A stretch of 64,000 bases of DNA from Carettochelys insculpta (taxonomy: Eukaryota > Chordata > Testudines > Carettochelyidae). The notes beneath the pieces are model-generated. The model worked only from the letters and a program-made list of their open reading frames with translations. It was not told where the DNA came from and searched no databases. Made by a program: the position numbers and the translations under genes. Below, one piece after another: positions 10,131 to 22,804 of the stretch (positions within the stretch are counted from its first letter, which is position 1; every line of letters starts with the position of its first letter). The DNA is taken from assembly GCF_033958435.1 (NCBI RefSeq), contig NC_134150.1, positions 35,893,501 to 35,957,500 of the forward strand, given 5' to 3'.

Positions 10131-12464
10131 CACTTTAATACAGTGTGAATTGGTAGATACTAATATAGATACATTCCCTCTCAGGGTTGTCTTCTTTTTA
10201 TATGCTAACCCTAAACTGTACAGATATTCTCAGAGCCTTTCATGATAATGAACCAAACTGACACATCACATCTGAACACCTCCAAGTCTTGGGAAGTTTA
10301 GATTCAGGTCCAAACTTCCCAGTTTAGACCTATCTCTAATTAAAAGAATAACTAAATTCAGCAGAAACTCTTGGCACCCTGGATTGGTGGTAGAATACAG
10401 AGTTTGTCACCTGAAGCCTGCCAGCTTGATGACAGTCCAATTCAATAAAGAAGAATAGAAGTTATTAGCATGTAATGGCTGGCTGGTGGCTTATGTGAAA
10501 TGGCTTGATGGACTCAGTTCAATTAGTGGACAGATGTCTACCTCACACAGAAAACACCAGCACAATTGGCAGTAATGGGCAGCCACAGTACATTGAGCAA
10601 GGATGAAATAGGTCATAGAAGCTGAACTCGCCTGTTGCAGCACGCCAACTTAGAAACAGACTCATGGGATGCTTGCACTGCTATTGTTCATGCCATGCTT
10701 ATCCTGAGTGAACTTCAGTCCTATCCAGAGATCTAGCTTGAGGCTTATGTGCTCCACTTCCACCAACAAAGAGTTGGCTCTCTGCAAAGGGACAAATTTC
10801 CCCAGTGGGGAATGGAGAGAACTTCCATCTCTGAAAGCTGTCAGCCTCACTTGTGAAATTCCTCCAAAATTCCCAGTAAAACCAATCATAATTTTCATTT
10901 GTGTGTTCAGAACAGAATGCAGCTTAAAAATACAGTACTTCCAAAGCCAAACAAACCATTAGATGGAATAAATAAACCAGAACAGATGTGAAATATGTGG
11001 TCACCTCAGGAAAGGCCACCCCATTTTAGATTTTAATTATGAAAATTTTTCTCTTCTGACAAGTGAAATGAATTTAGTTACTCATGCATGGGGAGAGATT
11101 TGAATTGTCTGAAAATTGAATCAAAACAAAAAATGAAAAATAGAGATGGGGGCTTTCTCAGTTGTCAACGAGGGAGTCATTGCTTAGATGTGACATTTTG
11201 CACCAATCCCCAAGAAATGTGATTGCTCAGAGTATTAAGTAAATTATGCTTCTTGAACAGTGTGGAAATAATTGAAAATGTTTGCTGTTTTTAAATAAAC
11301 ACAATAAATCCCGTACGGCTGTTGCAGTCTTGGAGGATACGAGCATAAAACTGTTGTAAGCATGAAAGCATATGGGTATTATGCTTGCTGTGATTGTTGA
11401 CGATCATAAAAATCCATCCTAAATATCAGTTAAAAGTAGTTTTCTTTTCTGGTAATGGCCTTGTTTTTGTAGAAACTTGTGTCTGAGAAAAAACAAAACA
11501 GACAATGCGCACACTTAAAATGACATTACGTGATGAGATGTCTCTCAGAAATGGGAATGTCAACGCATAAGCCCAAATGTAGTGCCAATCATTGTAGTGC
11601 CAGTCATTTCCATCTGCTTTGGTGTGAGTGGTCCTACATGGGAATCACCAAATTATACAAGTTAGAAGTGGAAAAAAGACCTGGAAGATTATCTAGTGTT
11701 TCTCTTGGCCTGTAAATGATTGTGGACTACAGTATGTTTTCTAGTGCTTTGTTAATTATAGATTTAAGCCATCTGCAGAAATTGGTTTCTATTGCTCCTT
11801 TTGTGCAACTATTCTGTACTCTGCCACTGTTCATGGTTAAGAAGCATTTCCGGACATTCAACCATAAAATCTTTCCTGGTTTCGTCCTTATTACAACCAC
11901 ATTTGAGAGTTCCTGTCCCTTGTCCTTGGTAGTTTTGAATAGAAACAACAATGCTCAGTTACATTACTGAATAATAATTTGTTGCTAAGAACACACATAT
12001 TGTCACGAAACTAGAGACAATGTAAGGCTCCATACAGTAAAATCCTTTTCAGTGTAACCAGAATCTATGTTCATTTGTCATGGATCCTCTCAACACTTCC
12101 ATACAGACATTTTCAAGACAAAGCCATGTGTCAATTATCTAAATCTTCCACATTACACAAACATATGTCTGCTTGTGTATTTCTGGCAGCTATTTCAGAT
12201 ACAGGTACTAGGATGGAGAACTTTGCTTGCTTTATATGTAAAATGCACATTGGGAAATCTTTTAAAGAGTCGATGGTGGGAGAGAAGAACTGACTAAGTC
12301 AGGTAAAGACAAGTGGTTGGTCCCACCTATATGTTCAGAGACATCAGGTTAGAACCTGGTAATTGTATTATTCACAGAGAGGGATGAAGTACATTATAAC
12401 CATGGACCAAGTTGACAAAGAGGTTTAGCCGCCTACTGATCTTTATCAAAGCACCTAAAACTGT
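10131..12464. other. No recognised gene or repeat
   Basis: This is AT-rich sequence. Short frames at 10662-10962, 11530-11970 and 12067-12297 have no recognisable domain and overlap frames on the other strand, so I treat them as chance. Confidence 0.5.
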
Positions 12465-12727
12465 ATCTAAGCTGCGTTAAAGAACGTGTGGCACTAGAAG
12501 TCCATGTCAGTTGACTCAGGCTTGTGGTGTTCAGACTGCTGGGCTAAACAATGCAGAGTAGATGTTCTGGCTCAGGCTGGTTCCAAGGCTCGGGGGCTCT
12601 CCTCTTGCAGGATTTCAAACCCAGGAATCTACAGTACAATTTTATCATGTGTGAACCCCAGCCTGAGTCAACTGATCCAGGGCAGCCAGAGCTGTTCCAT
12701 GGGTCTTTTACTGCAATACAGACATAG
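12465..12727. mobile_element. MITE-like fragment, probably Harbinger type
   Basis: The sequence carries phrases typical of reptile MITEs: TTGACTCAGGCTTG, GGTTCCAAGGCTCGGG, and a right end reading ACTGCAATACAGACATAG that resembles GTGTAGACATA ends. The left end is not clear. The small frames over it are not genes. Confidence 0.45.
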
Positions 12728-13136
12728 GCTTTTGAAAGTCCTGCTGGGCATCTATCTGCATCTTTGGGCATCTACATAGCATTGCAAATGGTGTGTCAAC
12801 CTGGTTTTGTTTTGTAATTGGTTCTCTTTGCCATTGTAAAGCATGTGTCAGCCAGGGTTTCATTGTACAGATGCTTACTCGTGCGTTCATTCCAACTGGC
12901 TACAGTGGAACTGCTTGTACTGACTATTTAGTTTTGTAATCAATCCTATATGTGGATTCAAATCTGTTCCACACTCATTATGAAGCTGTAGTTAAAGATG
13001 CGGAGAGAATCTATGTGGTATCCTCATGCACAGCCAGGTGGCTTGGACCAGGTAACCTGACTGAAAATAGACACAGAATTGAATCAGCATGGAGACATCG
13101 TCCTTTTCTTCTTTCAGAAAGGCTGATTCTTTTAGT
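12728..13136. other. No recognised feature
   Basis: This is unique-looking DNA up to the 8-bp target copy of the following hAT-like element. Confidence 0.5.
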
Positions 13137-14172
13137 TAGGGCAACCATATTCGCCTAGGCTAAATACAGAACACCCTGGGGGTGGGGACTGTCCCAGCTA
13201 AAATGGACAGATGGTCACTTAGAATCAGGCAATGGCTGCACCCTTCTTCCCCCCCAGACCTCTCCCCTCCAGTCCACTCCTGAACCCTCCACCCACTGCT
13301 GCACTTGACCTCCCACCCAAACCTCAGCCTGCTCCTGCACCCTCCCTCCCTCCCAGCCAGAGCCCACACACCCACCCCTGGCCAACTGGGGCTGGGGAGG
13401 GAAACAAGCCTGCAGCAGGTTCTTCAGGGCTGCGGACTCCAGAGGGGCTCAGGCCCTAGCCCCATGCCGCACAGGGCTCCAGCGTAGTGGTGGGGGTGCT
13501 CCGGCCCCTGTGGGATGTCTGGGTGGGCGCCTCAGCCCCAAACAGTACAAAGCTCCAGCTCTGGCCCTGTGATGGGTCGAGGGCTGGGGGTGTGGCTCTG
13601 CCCTCACGCCACACAGAGCTCTGGCCCAAGGAACACAGCAGGGGCCAGCCTCGTAGGTCTCCAGCCCCAGCTCTGTGGTGGGATGCTGAGAGTGGGGCTC
13701 CGGCCCCTCAAGAGGTCCACGGGGGCATCAGCCCCGCACCATACAGGGCTCCAGCCCTGTCCCCATGATGTGGCAGGGGCTGGGGGGCTCCGTCCCTGTG
13801 CTGTGCAGACCTCCGGCTACAGTAGGGCTCTGGCTCCACCCTAGCCCTGCACTGCGATGGCTCCAGCTCCTCTGCTCTAGTCCCCACTTTCTTGCCCCCA
13901 ACTCCATCCCCAGCCCAACCAGGCACCTGAGCAAGGCTGGGGCTGGCAAGGGCATCCCAGTGGTGCAGCAGGCAGGGAGCTACATTTTAAAATGGCGGTG
14001 ACCAGAAAAAAAGCCCTGCGAGTCTCCAGCCAGCACAGGAAAAGGTCACTGGTGAGGGGTGGTGGACTGGAATATGGAACAATTGGTCTAATTTAACAAA
14101 TAAGTCAGGACGCCTTTTTGTCTCCCTCAATATGGGACCATTCTGCCTAACACAGGATGGATAGTCGCTCTA
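13137..14172. mobile_element. hAT-like non-autonomous DNA element, GC-rich interior
   Basis: The left end starts TAGGGCAACCATATT. The right end, reversed, reads TAGAGCGACTATCCATCC. The flanking 8-mers CTTTTAGT and CTTTTTTT agree at six of eight positions, consistent with an 8-bp hAT target duplication. The same end types occur at 21872-22279. The interior (13220-13960) is very C-rich on the plus strand, with repeated CTCCAGCCC and GGGGCTCCGGCCC phrases. The open frames in it are low-complexity chance frames. No transposase is present. Confidence 0.65.
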
Positions 14173-15166
14173 CTTTTTTTTCAAGTCTTTTTGAGAAGTA
14201 CGAGGATGGTGTTATTCACCAGAAGTTTGTGACAACCTTGAATCCTGGGTTCAGGGTTTGATTTAAATAGCAGGCTTTGCTCTTCACTGATTTCCACTTT
14301 TTATCCATAACTTGAACTACATTCCTTGATAAACAAAATGCATTTGGTCTTAGAATCACCAAAAAACCTCCGTGTTTTGGGTTGAAAAGAATTGTGTGGA
14401 TAGTCTGACTCCATTAATTTCAACCAGATTGACTCTGGGCCATCTGTTTTGTGTGTGGCTGCTAGTTTGCAGAGAGAGAGGGAGAGAGAAAACTCTCCCA
14501 TAGGCTCCATAGATAACATCCAAAATGAGATTTTTCACTGGTGAAAACCTTTAGAAGTCTGCTCTAATTTTAATAGTCAAAGAGATGAGTGTTTGATCTG
14601 AAGGAAGGGATGAAAATTGTTTTAGTGCATGAGAGGCTGATGCATCTCTGCATTTTTGTATCAATCACTCATTCTTAAAAAAAAAAAGGACCCCACGAAC
14701 ATAACGATGAAACTGGAGGTTTTTAAGCACTTGTTTCCCTCTCTCGTGCACCTCAACAGAGAGAGGTAATATATCAGTGTATAGTGTTTGTGTACCAGTG
14801 GCAAGCCATGGCATTTTAATTCTCCAGCTGCAACCAAAGCGTGACCTCATATGTGCAGTGCCTGTGAGATCATGGGGCGCAAAGGATGACATTTTGTGGC
14901 GCAAAGGACGCCATTTTGTAGCACAAAAATAAAACAGCATCCTCCATGTGTGAGTAAGGGTTGGATGGATTCATTTGCTGGAGATAGCCAGGCATGGGGC
15001 ACGCAATGCATGCGTTGCATACGCAGATGGTATGTCACCGTTGTTTGCATAACAGAGAGGGTGCACTAATCGATACCCACTGCATAATGTTCTCTAGGAA
15101 AGCAATGCTTTCCTCTAGTCTTGATTTCACTCTTTTTATGGTAATCTTTATGTCTGCTCAGACAAT
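14173..15166. other. No recognised gene; contains a 22-bp tandem pair
   Basis: There is a 22-bp unit at 14877-14898 (GCGCAAAGGATGACATTTTG...) and again at 14899-14920 with three mismatches. A GA-rich run lies at about 14470-14490 and an A-run at about 14678-14688. Nothing else is supportable. Confidence 0.5.
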
Positions 15167-15174
15167 GATAAACC

Positions 15175-15317
15175 CGGTGCTTCTTTTGTGCCAGTACTTG
15201 CTGGTACTGAGTACTGGCACCTTGGTAGCCCCAGCCGCTGGATTGGCTGGGGGAGGGGTGGGCAGCTGGCTGAATACTGGCTCCTCTTTTTTTTTTTTTT
15301 AAACAAAAAAAGCACTG
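15175..15317. mobile_element. Small hAT-type MITE with perfect 8-bp target duplication
   Basis: The 143-bp element starts CGGTGCTTCTTTTGT and ends with the inverse, ACAAAAAAAGCACTG (13 of 15 positions pair). It is flanked by identical octamers GATAAACC at 15167-15174 and 15318-15325. An 8-bp duplication is the hAT hallmark. The perfect duplication supports exact boundaries. A T-run of about 16 bases lies near the right end. Confidence 0.85.
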
Positions 15318-15325
15318 GATAAACC

Positions 15326-17493
15326 AAATTACCTGTTCACAGATCAGGGAACAGACTTTTAGGTTTTCTGCCCCAGTCAACATGGAAGGATAAAAATCAC
15401 CTCTTCTCAGAGTAAGAGAGTATCACTTCCAAACAAGAGCTGGGAGAACAATTCCCAATAGGAAGCAAGTATAGCATGTTGTGTGGCAGGAATGTAGAAA
15501 TTGTGTTCAACTCATTACCTCTATTGCATTACTAATGAGCAAACTAGACCCTGGGATATTATATACATTCACACACACACACCCCAACGTGTTGGTAACT
15601 ACTGATTTGGCATTGCATTTTATTGAATGGTCTGGTACTGTCCTCATTTTGAAACTATTTCATATTAATTCAAAGTGCTACTGATTTGAGACTTATGAAT
15701 ATTCAAACACTAATTTGCCTTTATTTGCTTGCTGCCTATTAGAATTCTGCCATTGCATTTATTTTTTATCCTCGGCTTTGTGTGCAGACTGCGCCACATG
15801 GTTTCTTCTGAGTGCACCTTGCACTGACTGTAATATTGCCCATTTCAAGACTGTCTTCAGTATCACTCTATTTCTTGATCCAAAACCACTGCATCTTCAG
15901 CTCAGCACTGCCTGTAGCTTTCTGTCATGTTTGTAAGTGTGTTCTTGGTCCCAGAAGCAGTTTATTTGTACTTGCACCTTTCATGCTAAAAGCACTGCAG
16001 TGTTAAATGATGTTCCCTGTGAATTTATGAACGGATAACTCCTCTAGCTTTAATAAATAATGAAATCAGGGTAGTTTTGTACTTAGGTTCCTGCCCTCCT
16101 GGAAGCATGACATCAACTGGAATGGGATACTGAGGCCATTCTAAAACGCAATGAATTCCTCCAGTGTACTTCAGAATGACTGATATAAATGCAGTGAGGC
16201 CATACTGACCTGAATGGATCTTTAACCTCAAAAGAAGTTGAGGGTCCTCCCAGGTGAATCAGGTCTGAAATCAAGGTAAATTGTTATGGTGGACAATGAA
16301 GAGAATTGTTGAGAGAAATAATAATTAACTAAGTGTCCCCCGTTGGTGACAGAGTGCACATTTGTTGTGTGCCGCCGAGTTCATGTCTTGTGGGTGGTAT
16401 TGGGGATAGAAATCAGGCAGGATGGATTTTCCATTGGGGAGATCTTGGGGAAGTTGGAGTGTGAGCTCTTGCAGTTGAGATTTGGCTTGTTTTGTACAGA
16501 CGAAGGTTGTTGGTTTGCAACCACTGTTTTTCTCTGAATTGTATTTGGAATGGTCTATCCAGGCCATCTGGAGCCTAGGCTAAGCATTTTAACTGCATTT
16601 AAGTGTTGAAATCCAGGATGAAAGCTAGATAGTAGGATCAGCCCTGAGCAGAGGGTGGTGTACAGCTGCCCAGCCCTGTGGGATGTGCTGTGTTTCAGAG
16701 AGGCACAGTTGCTCCTAGGGCACAATAAACAGGGAAAAGCGTAGCTGGTACAGACCTTCTCTTGAAGCAGCGTCCTTCTGTCCTTCCCTTCTCTCACATC
16801 TTACTTACTGGTGACGAGTGAGGCAGAGCCTTGACCAGACAGAGGTACTGTAGCAGAGTAAGAGATTAAACCCTGCTCCACTGCATCTCAGTCCACCCCC
16901 ATAACACCAAATCATTTTCCCCAACCAGGAGCTCCTGGGGTAGAGAGAGCATTTGCGTGAAGGTCTTGGGCCCACACGAGCACCCGTGAAACAGTGTAGG
17001 CAAGTCTCAAGCAGCTGTGTGAGAAGGTGGAGATCATTATTCTTTTTTACCTTCCTGCATGGCCGTGTTCTGGCTAGTCACAGGTTAGCCCCTAAATCAA
17101 AGTGCAATATATTCTTGGGGGAATATGACCTTGTTTGGAGAAGTGGGACTTGAAGTCCAATTGTAAACACATCACAGATGTTCATAATTTAGTATAGACG
17201 TTTACATGCTGTCCATAAACTGGGTTATGGATTTATAACCAGGTGCCAGCTTATATGGAAGTCCCCATGTCTGAACTGAACGTTGACATATAAAGAACTG
17301 GGATGAGTCTGGTTCACCTGTGTGTTAGTACTGTTAAAACAGACACTAGAATTATAAGGATGCGTTTAGACATTATTGAATGCTTGTGAATTGCTATGTG
17401 CATTGACCTCACTTATAAGTAAGGCTGTGATTATGTCACAGAATTCAGAGTCCATGACCTCCATTGATTTCCATCACACTTTCTGCTCCAGGA
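15326..17493. other. No recognised gene
   Basis: A (CA)n run lies at about 15570-15584. Short frames at 15715-16006 and 16325-16567 show no recognisable domain. I see no clear repeat family. Confidence 0.5.
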
Positions 17494-17498
17494 CTGGA

Positions 17499-18207
17499 GC
17501 TGCGTCTACACGTGCACGCTACTTCGAAGTAGCGGCACTAACTTCGAAATAGCGCCCGTTGCGTCCACACGCGTCAGGCGCTATTTCGAAGTTAACTTCG
17601 ACGTTAGGCGGCGAGACGTCGAAGTCGCTAACCTCATGAGGAGATAGGAATAGCGCCCTACTTCGACGTTCAACGTCGAAGTAGGGACTGTGTAGACGAT
17701 CCGCGTCCCGCAACGTCGAAATTGCCGGGTCCTCCATGGCGGCCATCAGCTGGGGGGTTGAGAGATGCTCTCTCTCCAGCCCCTGTGGGGCTCTATGGTC
17801 ACCGTGGGCAGCAGCCCTTAGCCCAGGGCTTCTGGCTGCTTCTGCGGCAGCTGGGGATCTATGCTGCAGGCACAGGGTCTGCAACCAGTTGTCAGCTCTG
17901 TGTATCTTGTGTTGTTTAGTGCAACTGTGTCTGGGAGGGGCCCTTTAAGGGAGCGGCTGGCTGTTGAGTCCGCCCTGTGACCCTGTCTGCAGCTGTGCCT
18001 GGCATCCCTATTTCGATGTGTGCTACTTTGACGTGTAGACGTTCCCTCGCTGCGCCTATTTCGATGTTGGGCTGAGCAATGTCGAAGTTGAACATCGACG
18101 TTGCCGGCCCTGGAGGACGTGTAGACGTTATTCATCGAAATAGACTATTTCGATGTCGCAACATCGAAATAAGCTATTTCGATGTTGGCTGCACGTGTAG
18201 ACGTAGC
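17499..18207. mobile_element. Non-autonomous Harbinger derivative (709 bp)
   Basis: The ends are GCTGCGTCTACACGTGCA and the inverse of TGCACGTGTAGACGTAGC. They are flanked by the pentamer CTGGA on both sides (17494-17498 and 18208-18212). About 17723-17995 is clearly homologous to 4383-4590 of the large Harbinger element: shared phrases include GGGTCTGCAACC, CAGCTCTGTG, GGGAGGGGCCCTTTAAGGGAG and CACCCTGTGACC (with small changes). The transposase exons are missing. Both subterminal regions carry many CTATTTCGA/TCGAAATAG palindromes. The minus-strand frame at 17519-17884 crosses these palindromes and is not taken as a gene. Confidence 0.85.
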
Positions 18208-18212
18208 CTGGA

Positions 18213-19384
18213 GCTCCCAGCTGGCCCACTACAGCTCCCAGCCCCAGCCAGGGTGGGGGAACTTTGGAACTGCCCAGACCCCATGGGAAGTGAACCCCAG
18301 TTCTCCCAGGTACAGGTAGTGGGAACTCTGGAGCCCCAGAAGCAGTGGGTGGTGAAACTGCCTCCTCATTTTGTCAGGGACATTTTTAGTGGAAACCAAG
18401 TACAGGTCCTGGGCTTCTGTAAATATTTTTTTAATTGCCCATGACTTGTCCATGACTTTATTAAAAATATCCTTCCTTATAAGATCTGTATGCCACATTG
18501 CAAAGTAATGTATGAACAGTTGTACTGTGAACCTCTGTGACTATACGAACCACCAGACAGGAGAGAGACATTTACTAATGTGAAGTACTGATCTCCAATG
18601 GAAAAATTCCATCAACACCAGGCAGACTATAGTGAGACATTAAAGAGGGCAAAAGACGGTGCTTATTATGCCCTCCCTCCATGAAGATGAGTCAGGCAGA
18701 TAAATTCCTCCCATCAGCTGTGTTTGCAGTTCAAAGCTCAGGACAGGAGGGGGATAAAATCCCCAAAGTGAAGGAACAGATTATTTACATGCTGCTTAAA
18801 CTCTGGGAGGCATAAGCAAAAGATTGCCAGCTGCTTTGCCTGGGTTAGCCCTTGAGTACTATGGCAGGGTCAGTACCACTCCTGAGCCCCAAACCTCTGT
18901 TCAGTCCACAGCCACACAGTATGGGGTCCACTTGCCCTTGTCAGGAATGAGGCTTCAGTCCTGGGGCTTGAAGTGCAGTTGGTAGGAGCTCCTTGGTCTA
19001 ACCAGTCCTTCCTAGTCTCTGACTGAGCCCTGAGGTTGGCAGGGCAAGTAGCCCCAAGCACTCCCTGCATTAGCTCCTCAGCTCTCCTGCTGTCTCTGAT
19101 GTTATTCTCTTCCATCACTCTCTAACTCTTTCCTTGCCTGCTCTAATCTCCAATTTTCTCTTCCACTCTGTCCCCAGCTCCTTACTGGGGGAAGGCTTTG
19201 ACATGGCCCATGGTAGCCTCAAATAGGCCCAGCTGGCCCTTACTGATTTGTATCAGCCTCTGCCCCCACTGATCCTGCTCTGCCTGTGATACCACCTGCT
19301 TATCGGGACTTTTCCAGCTTTTTCGAGCTGCCTCTCATTCCTTGTAAGTTAGTCCTCTGGCCTGATCCCGTTGCAGTACAAATA
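18213..19384. other. No recognised feature
   Basis: I see no supportable gene. The region 18870-19300 is moderately GC-rich and may be an old repeat, but no family is evident. Confidence 0.45.
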
Positions 19385-19660
19385 GGCTACACCTACACAA
19401 CAGCGATCTGTGGACATAACTTACTGACAGAAGGTATCTTCCAAAAAACTTCTCTTGACAGATTGTGGCCACAGACAAAAGTGTATTGCTCTGTCAATCT
19501 GCTTTGTTGATAGGGAGTGGCCAAGCTGCCCAGCTGCTCTTTTGACAGAATGGCCAACCAGGAGCACAGCAGACAGGGCTGCTCGGTGACCTGGAAGCCT
19601 TGTCTGTCGACAGAGGGCCCCCAAAGCTTTCACACAGCTTTTTGGTCAACAGATTCTTAG
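19385..19660. mobile_element. MITE fragment of the TTGACAGA / GTCGACAGA type
   Basis: It starts GGCTACACCTACACAACAGCG. Inside are repeated TTGACAGA, TCTGTCGACAGAGG and GTGGCCACAGAC motifs and the block GGAGCACAGCAGACAGGGCTG, which recurs as AAGCACAGCAGATGGGGCTG in the inner element at 51141-51610. The right end is lost, so this is a truncated copy. Confidence 0.65.
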
Positions 19661-21871
19661 CTCCACTGCACTGCCAACTGGTGCTGCCTGTCTGGAGTCT
19701 GCACTCCTCATGCACTCCCACACACAATCCCCTGCCATAGCCACGAGCCTCCTCCTGAAGCCAGAACCACAAACTTGTTCCTGCCCTCACCCTGAGCCCG
19801 CCCCCACACCCAAACTCCCTCCCAGAGCCTGCACCTCTCCCACTCTCTTGCATCCTTGCCCCTGCCCCCGCCCTGAGATGTCTCCTGCACCCCAACTCTG
19901 TGCCTCAGGCTCAGCCCAGAGCCTCTTCCCACACTCCAAACCCATCAACCCCAACCCAGAGCCCAGTCCACAACCCCTTGCTCCATCCTGATGAAAATGA
20001 GTGAGGGTGGGAGAGGGGAGGGAGGGGGATGGAGTGAGTGAGGGCAGAGCCTTGGAGAGGGGACAGGGCAGGGATAGAGCAAGGGTGTTTGGGTTTGTAT
20101 GATTAGACAGTAGGTTATCTCCTATCTAATCTCCTATCCAATATAAGGGCAAGAAAATGGAAATCCAGAACCACAGTAAAATAACTGAAGCTTCCAGCTA
20201 TTAATCTTTTGTTATAATATTTACACATGCACCCTGGTCACTTAAGCAGGAGCTCAATTCGAAGCATAGAAATAGGCCTGCTATGTTAAGAAGCATGTGC
20301 TTTATTTAGTAAATTACCGTGTTTTTACTGGATCAAGACCTGAGAAAATCACCATTTAATTTTTTTTAAGATAGAAAATGATCTATTACCACGTGGACAA
20401 AACCATTTTTCCTCTTACATAAAATTCTTCTGTATTACCAGTTAAGTCAGCATTTACATCTTGAGTCTGATTAATGCCCAATAACAGTGAACTCCTAAGG
20501 GAGTGAGATTTCAAACTGGAAATGTCAGTGCCTGTTTTAACAAAGAAGTGACCTGAGGTAAAAGCTCTCTGCTTAATACATGCAGCTTGGGAGGTCCTAC
20601 CATGCATATAAAAAAATCTTTATTATTACAGATACAATGAAAGCTGCAGAAGGAATATTTCCAAACTGGAAGAGAGAGAGAGAGAAAAAGACCAAGTGCA
20701 TCTGGCCTTTGAATTATATATATGAAAACCACATTTTATGGTGGGTTTGAAACATAAATTGCATTGTCCGAAAGGAGCTGAAAACCTCTAATGTTGTCTG
20801 ACCACTCTGGCTCTTTGATCTTCAAGAGTTCCAAACTAAAAGCTCTAGCCCAAGACATTGGCTTCCATGGGGAAGTGATCCGTGGAGACAGCAGGGGGGA
20901 AAGTCAGCATTTCTACAAACCTCTAGCATTGCAACAAGACAAGGACAGCATCTTTAGGCATATAGTCCTGATCAGGCCTAAGAACCTGTACGTCCTTAAA
21001 CTCATTTCACAGAGGGCAAAAGAAAACAAAGTAACCAACTATTTATTGGCTAGGCTACTAAATCATGGATGTACTTTGTCTGTCAAGTGCTCCTGCAACT
21101 TTCAAGGTCTTAATCACCTGGGTAGTACCTGATCTCTGGGTCTGACCCAAGAGGAAAAGTGTGTGCATGAGGTCATGAAACTGTCAGGCGGACTCAGCTT
21201 TGATAGAGTTACAAAGCAGAGAGCTAGTTGCATTCTAAAGCTGCTTCAGACAAAGATCTCTATGCACTGGAACTGGACATGCACTCAGCTTTCCTAATGC
21301 CAAGGAGGAGCAGCGATCCCACGTCCTGGGTAAGAGTCCTCGCCCTACAACAGAGCAGGGGCTGAACTGTGACTCAGCCTCCCTTCTTCCTCCTTGATTA
21401 GCACAGCAAGAAAGCTCTGCCAGTTCTACTGGTGCAATTCACCTTCCTCTCCATTCCACCTGCCCTGTGCTGGCCACTGCACTGGGGTGTCATGGCCTGG
21501 TTCTGCTCCCTTCTCATCCCACCTGCCCACCACTTATTCACAGCAGGTAAAAGTTTTGTGTCTAGGATGAAGGGCTGGAAGCAGGGGTGAAAGTAACTTG
21601 TATTTTCTGACAGGTACTGTCCTATGGCAATCCAGTTCCCTACCAGTAATGCCGTTATACCTCACAAATGATGAGCTATATAGCCCAGAAGGTAGTCTGC
21701 TTTGCTAGCCAACCATATTCATTCATACACATTTCCACACTGAACATAGTTATGGGCCACATCTTCAGAGAAGGGCACATGTAGTCATGCTAACTAAAAT
21801 GGATCTAACCTACCCCATCCAGCACATCACAGGAATTGCCAGGTGCTCCAAGGCTTAGGCAGACATCAAGA
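19661..21871. other. No recognised gene; C-rich then AT-rich
   Basis: 19690-19990 is a C-rich low-complexity block (CCTGCCC, CCAGAGCC phrases). A GA run lies at 20672-20686. At 21585-21660 the phrase GGGGTGAAAGTAACTTGTATTTTC resembles the start of a reptile repeat, but no end is visible. Confidence 0.45.
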
Positions 21872-22279
21872 TAGGGCAGCCATATCTCCCTGTCACAAAT
21901 ACAGGAGAGAGGAATATCGGTGGGAGGGATGGCTCCTCCTGCCTCCACCAAGCCCAGGGGCACTGGGAAGGAGATGTCAGGGGCCAGTCCTCCCCCAGAA
22001 CCCTGGAGAAGCTGCAGCTGCCAGCCTCCCTAGGAGCCCCAGGGAAGTGGCTTCCACCGGCAATTCCCCCAGAATCCTGGGGAAGCTGCAGCAGCCAGTG
22101 CTACACCAGAGTCCAAGGGAAGTGGCAGGAACATGGCAGCTGCCCACGCCGTGCCTACGCAGCTGCTGGCAGAAAAGGTCAGCAGGGAGACAGCTCAAAT
22201 ATGGGACAACTAGTCCCTTTTAAAAAATGAGTTGGGACACCTTTTTGGCTTCCCAAATACGGGATGGATGGTCACCCTA
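21872..22279. mobile_element. hAT-like MITE
   Basis: The left end starts TAGGGCAGCCATATCTCCC and the right end, reversed, reads TAGGGTGACCATCCATCCC. This is the same type as the larger element at 13137-14172. The flanking octamers CATCAAGA and TGTCTAGA agree at five of eight positions. The interior has three GC-rich near-repeats of a GGGGAAGCTGCAGC / GGGAAGTGGC theme. No transposase is present. Confidence 0.65.
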
Positions 22280-22727
22280 TGTCTAGATCATCATTTGCTG
22301 GTGTAATTACTGTACTGCTATTACACATTGAACAGGGGTAATCACACATGCATGTTAAGTATATGGATTTTTGTGAGTGTGGTTCTAAATACCTGGCACC
22401 CCACATGTTCGAAGCTGAGATAAGTAATTAACAAAAACTATTGGCTGTAAAGGGAAGGGGGAGAAGAAAATTGTAAATACACTTGAATTTAACATTTCCT
22501 ATGGAAAACCTTGCAGATGCTAAATGCCTCAAATGATCTCCTGGGCTCCGAATCTTTGCTATTTGCTGAAGAGAAAGAGCCAAAGGATTATGTCAGTTAC
22601 AGACATTTCAGCTGTAGCTTGCACTAAATGGATCCCCTTCTCCTCGTCAGAAAAGTATAAACTGTTAGTCATAATTATAAAAGCAGAGCAACATGCACTG
22701 CCTCAGATGTAGAATAATGCATGGAAT
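22280..22727. other. No recognised feature
   Basis: Nothing supportable lies between the MITE and the CR1 end. Confidence 0.5.
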
Positions 22728-22804
22728 CATAGACTCCTAGGGCTGGAATGGACCTTTGGAGGTCATCTAGTCCTGCCCGTGGCCTGAAGCAGGATCAACA
22801 CCTA

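Noticed and set aside
13232..14001. Proline-rich proteins on both strands
   Set aside because: These are low-complexity GC-rich frames inside a hAT-like non-coding element.
17519..17884. 121-residue minus-strand protein
   Set aside because: The frame runs through the terminal repeat and the CGAAGT/CTATTTCGA palindromes of a non-autonomous Harbinger derivative; there is no domain.
20791..21132. 113-residue plus-strand frame
   Set aside because: It is the longest frame in that stretch, but composition and lack of motifs give no support for a gene.
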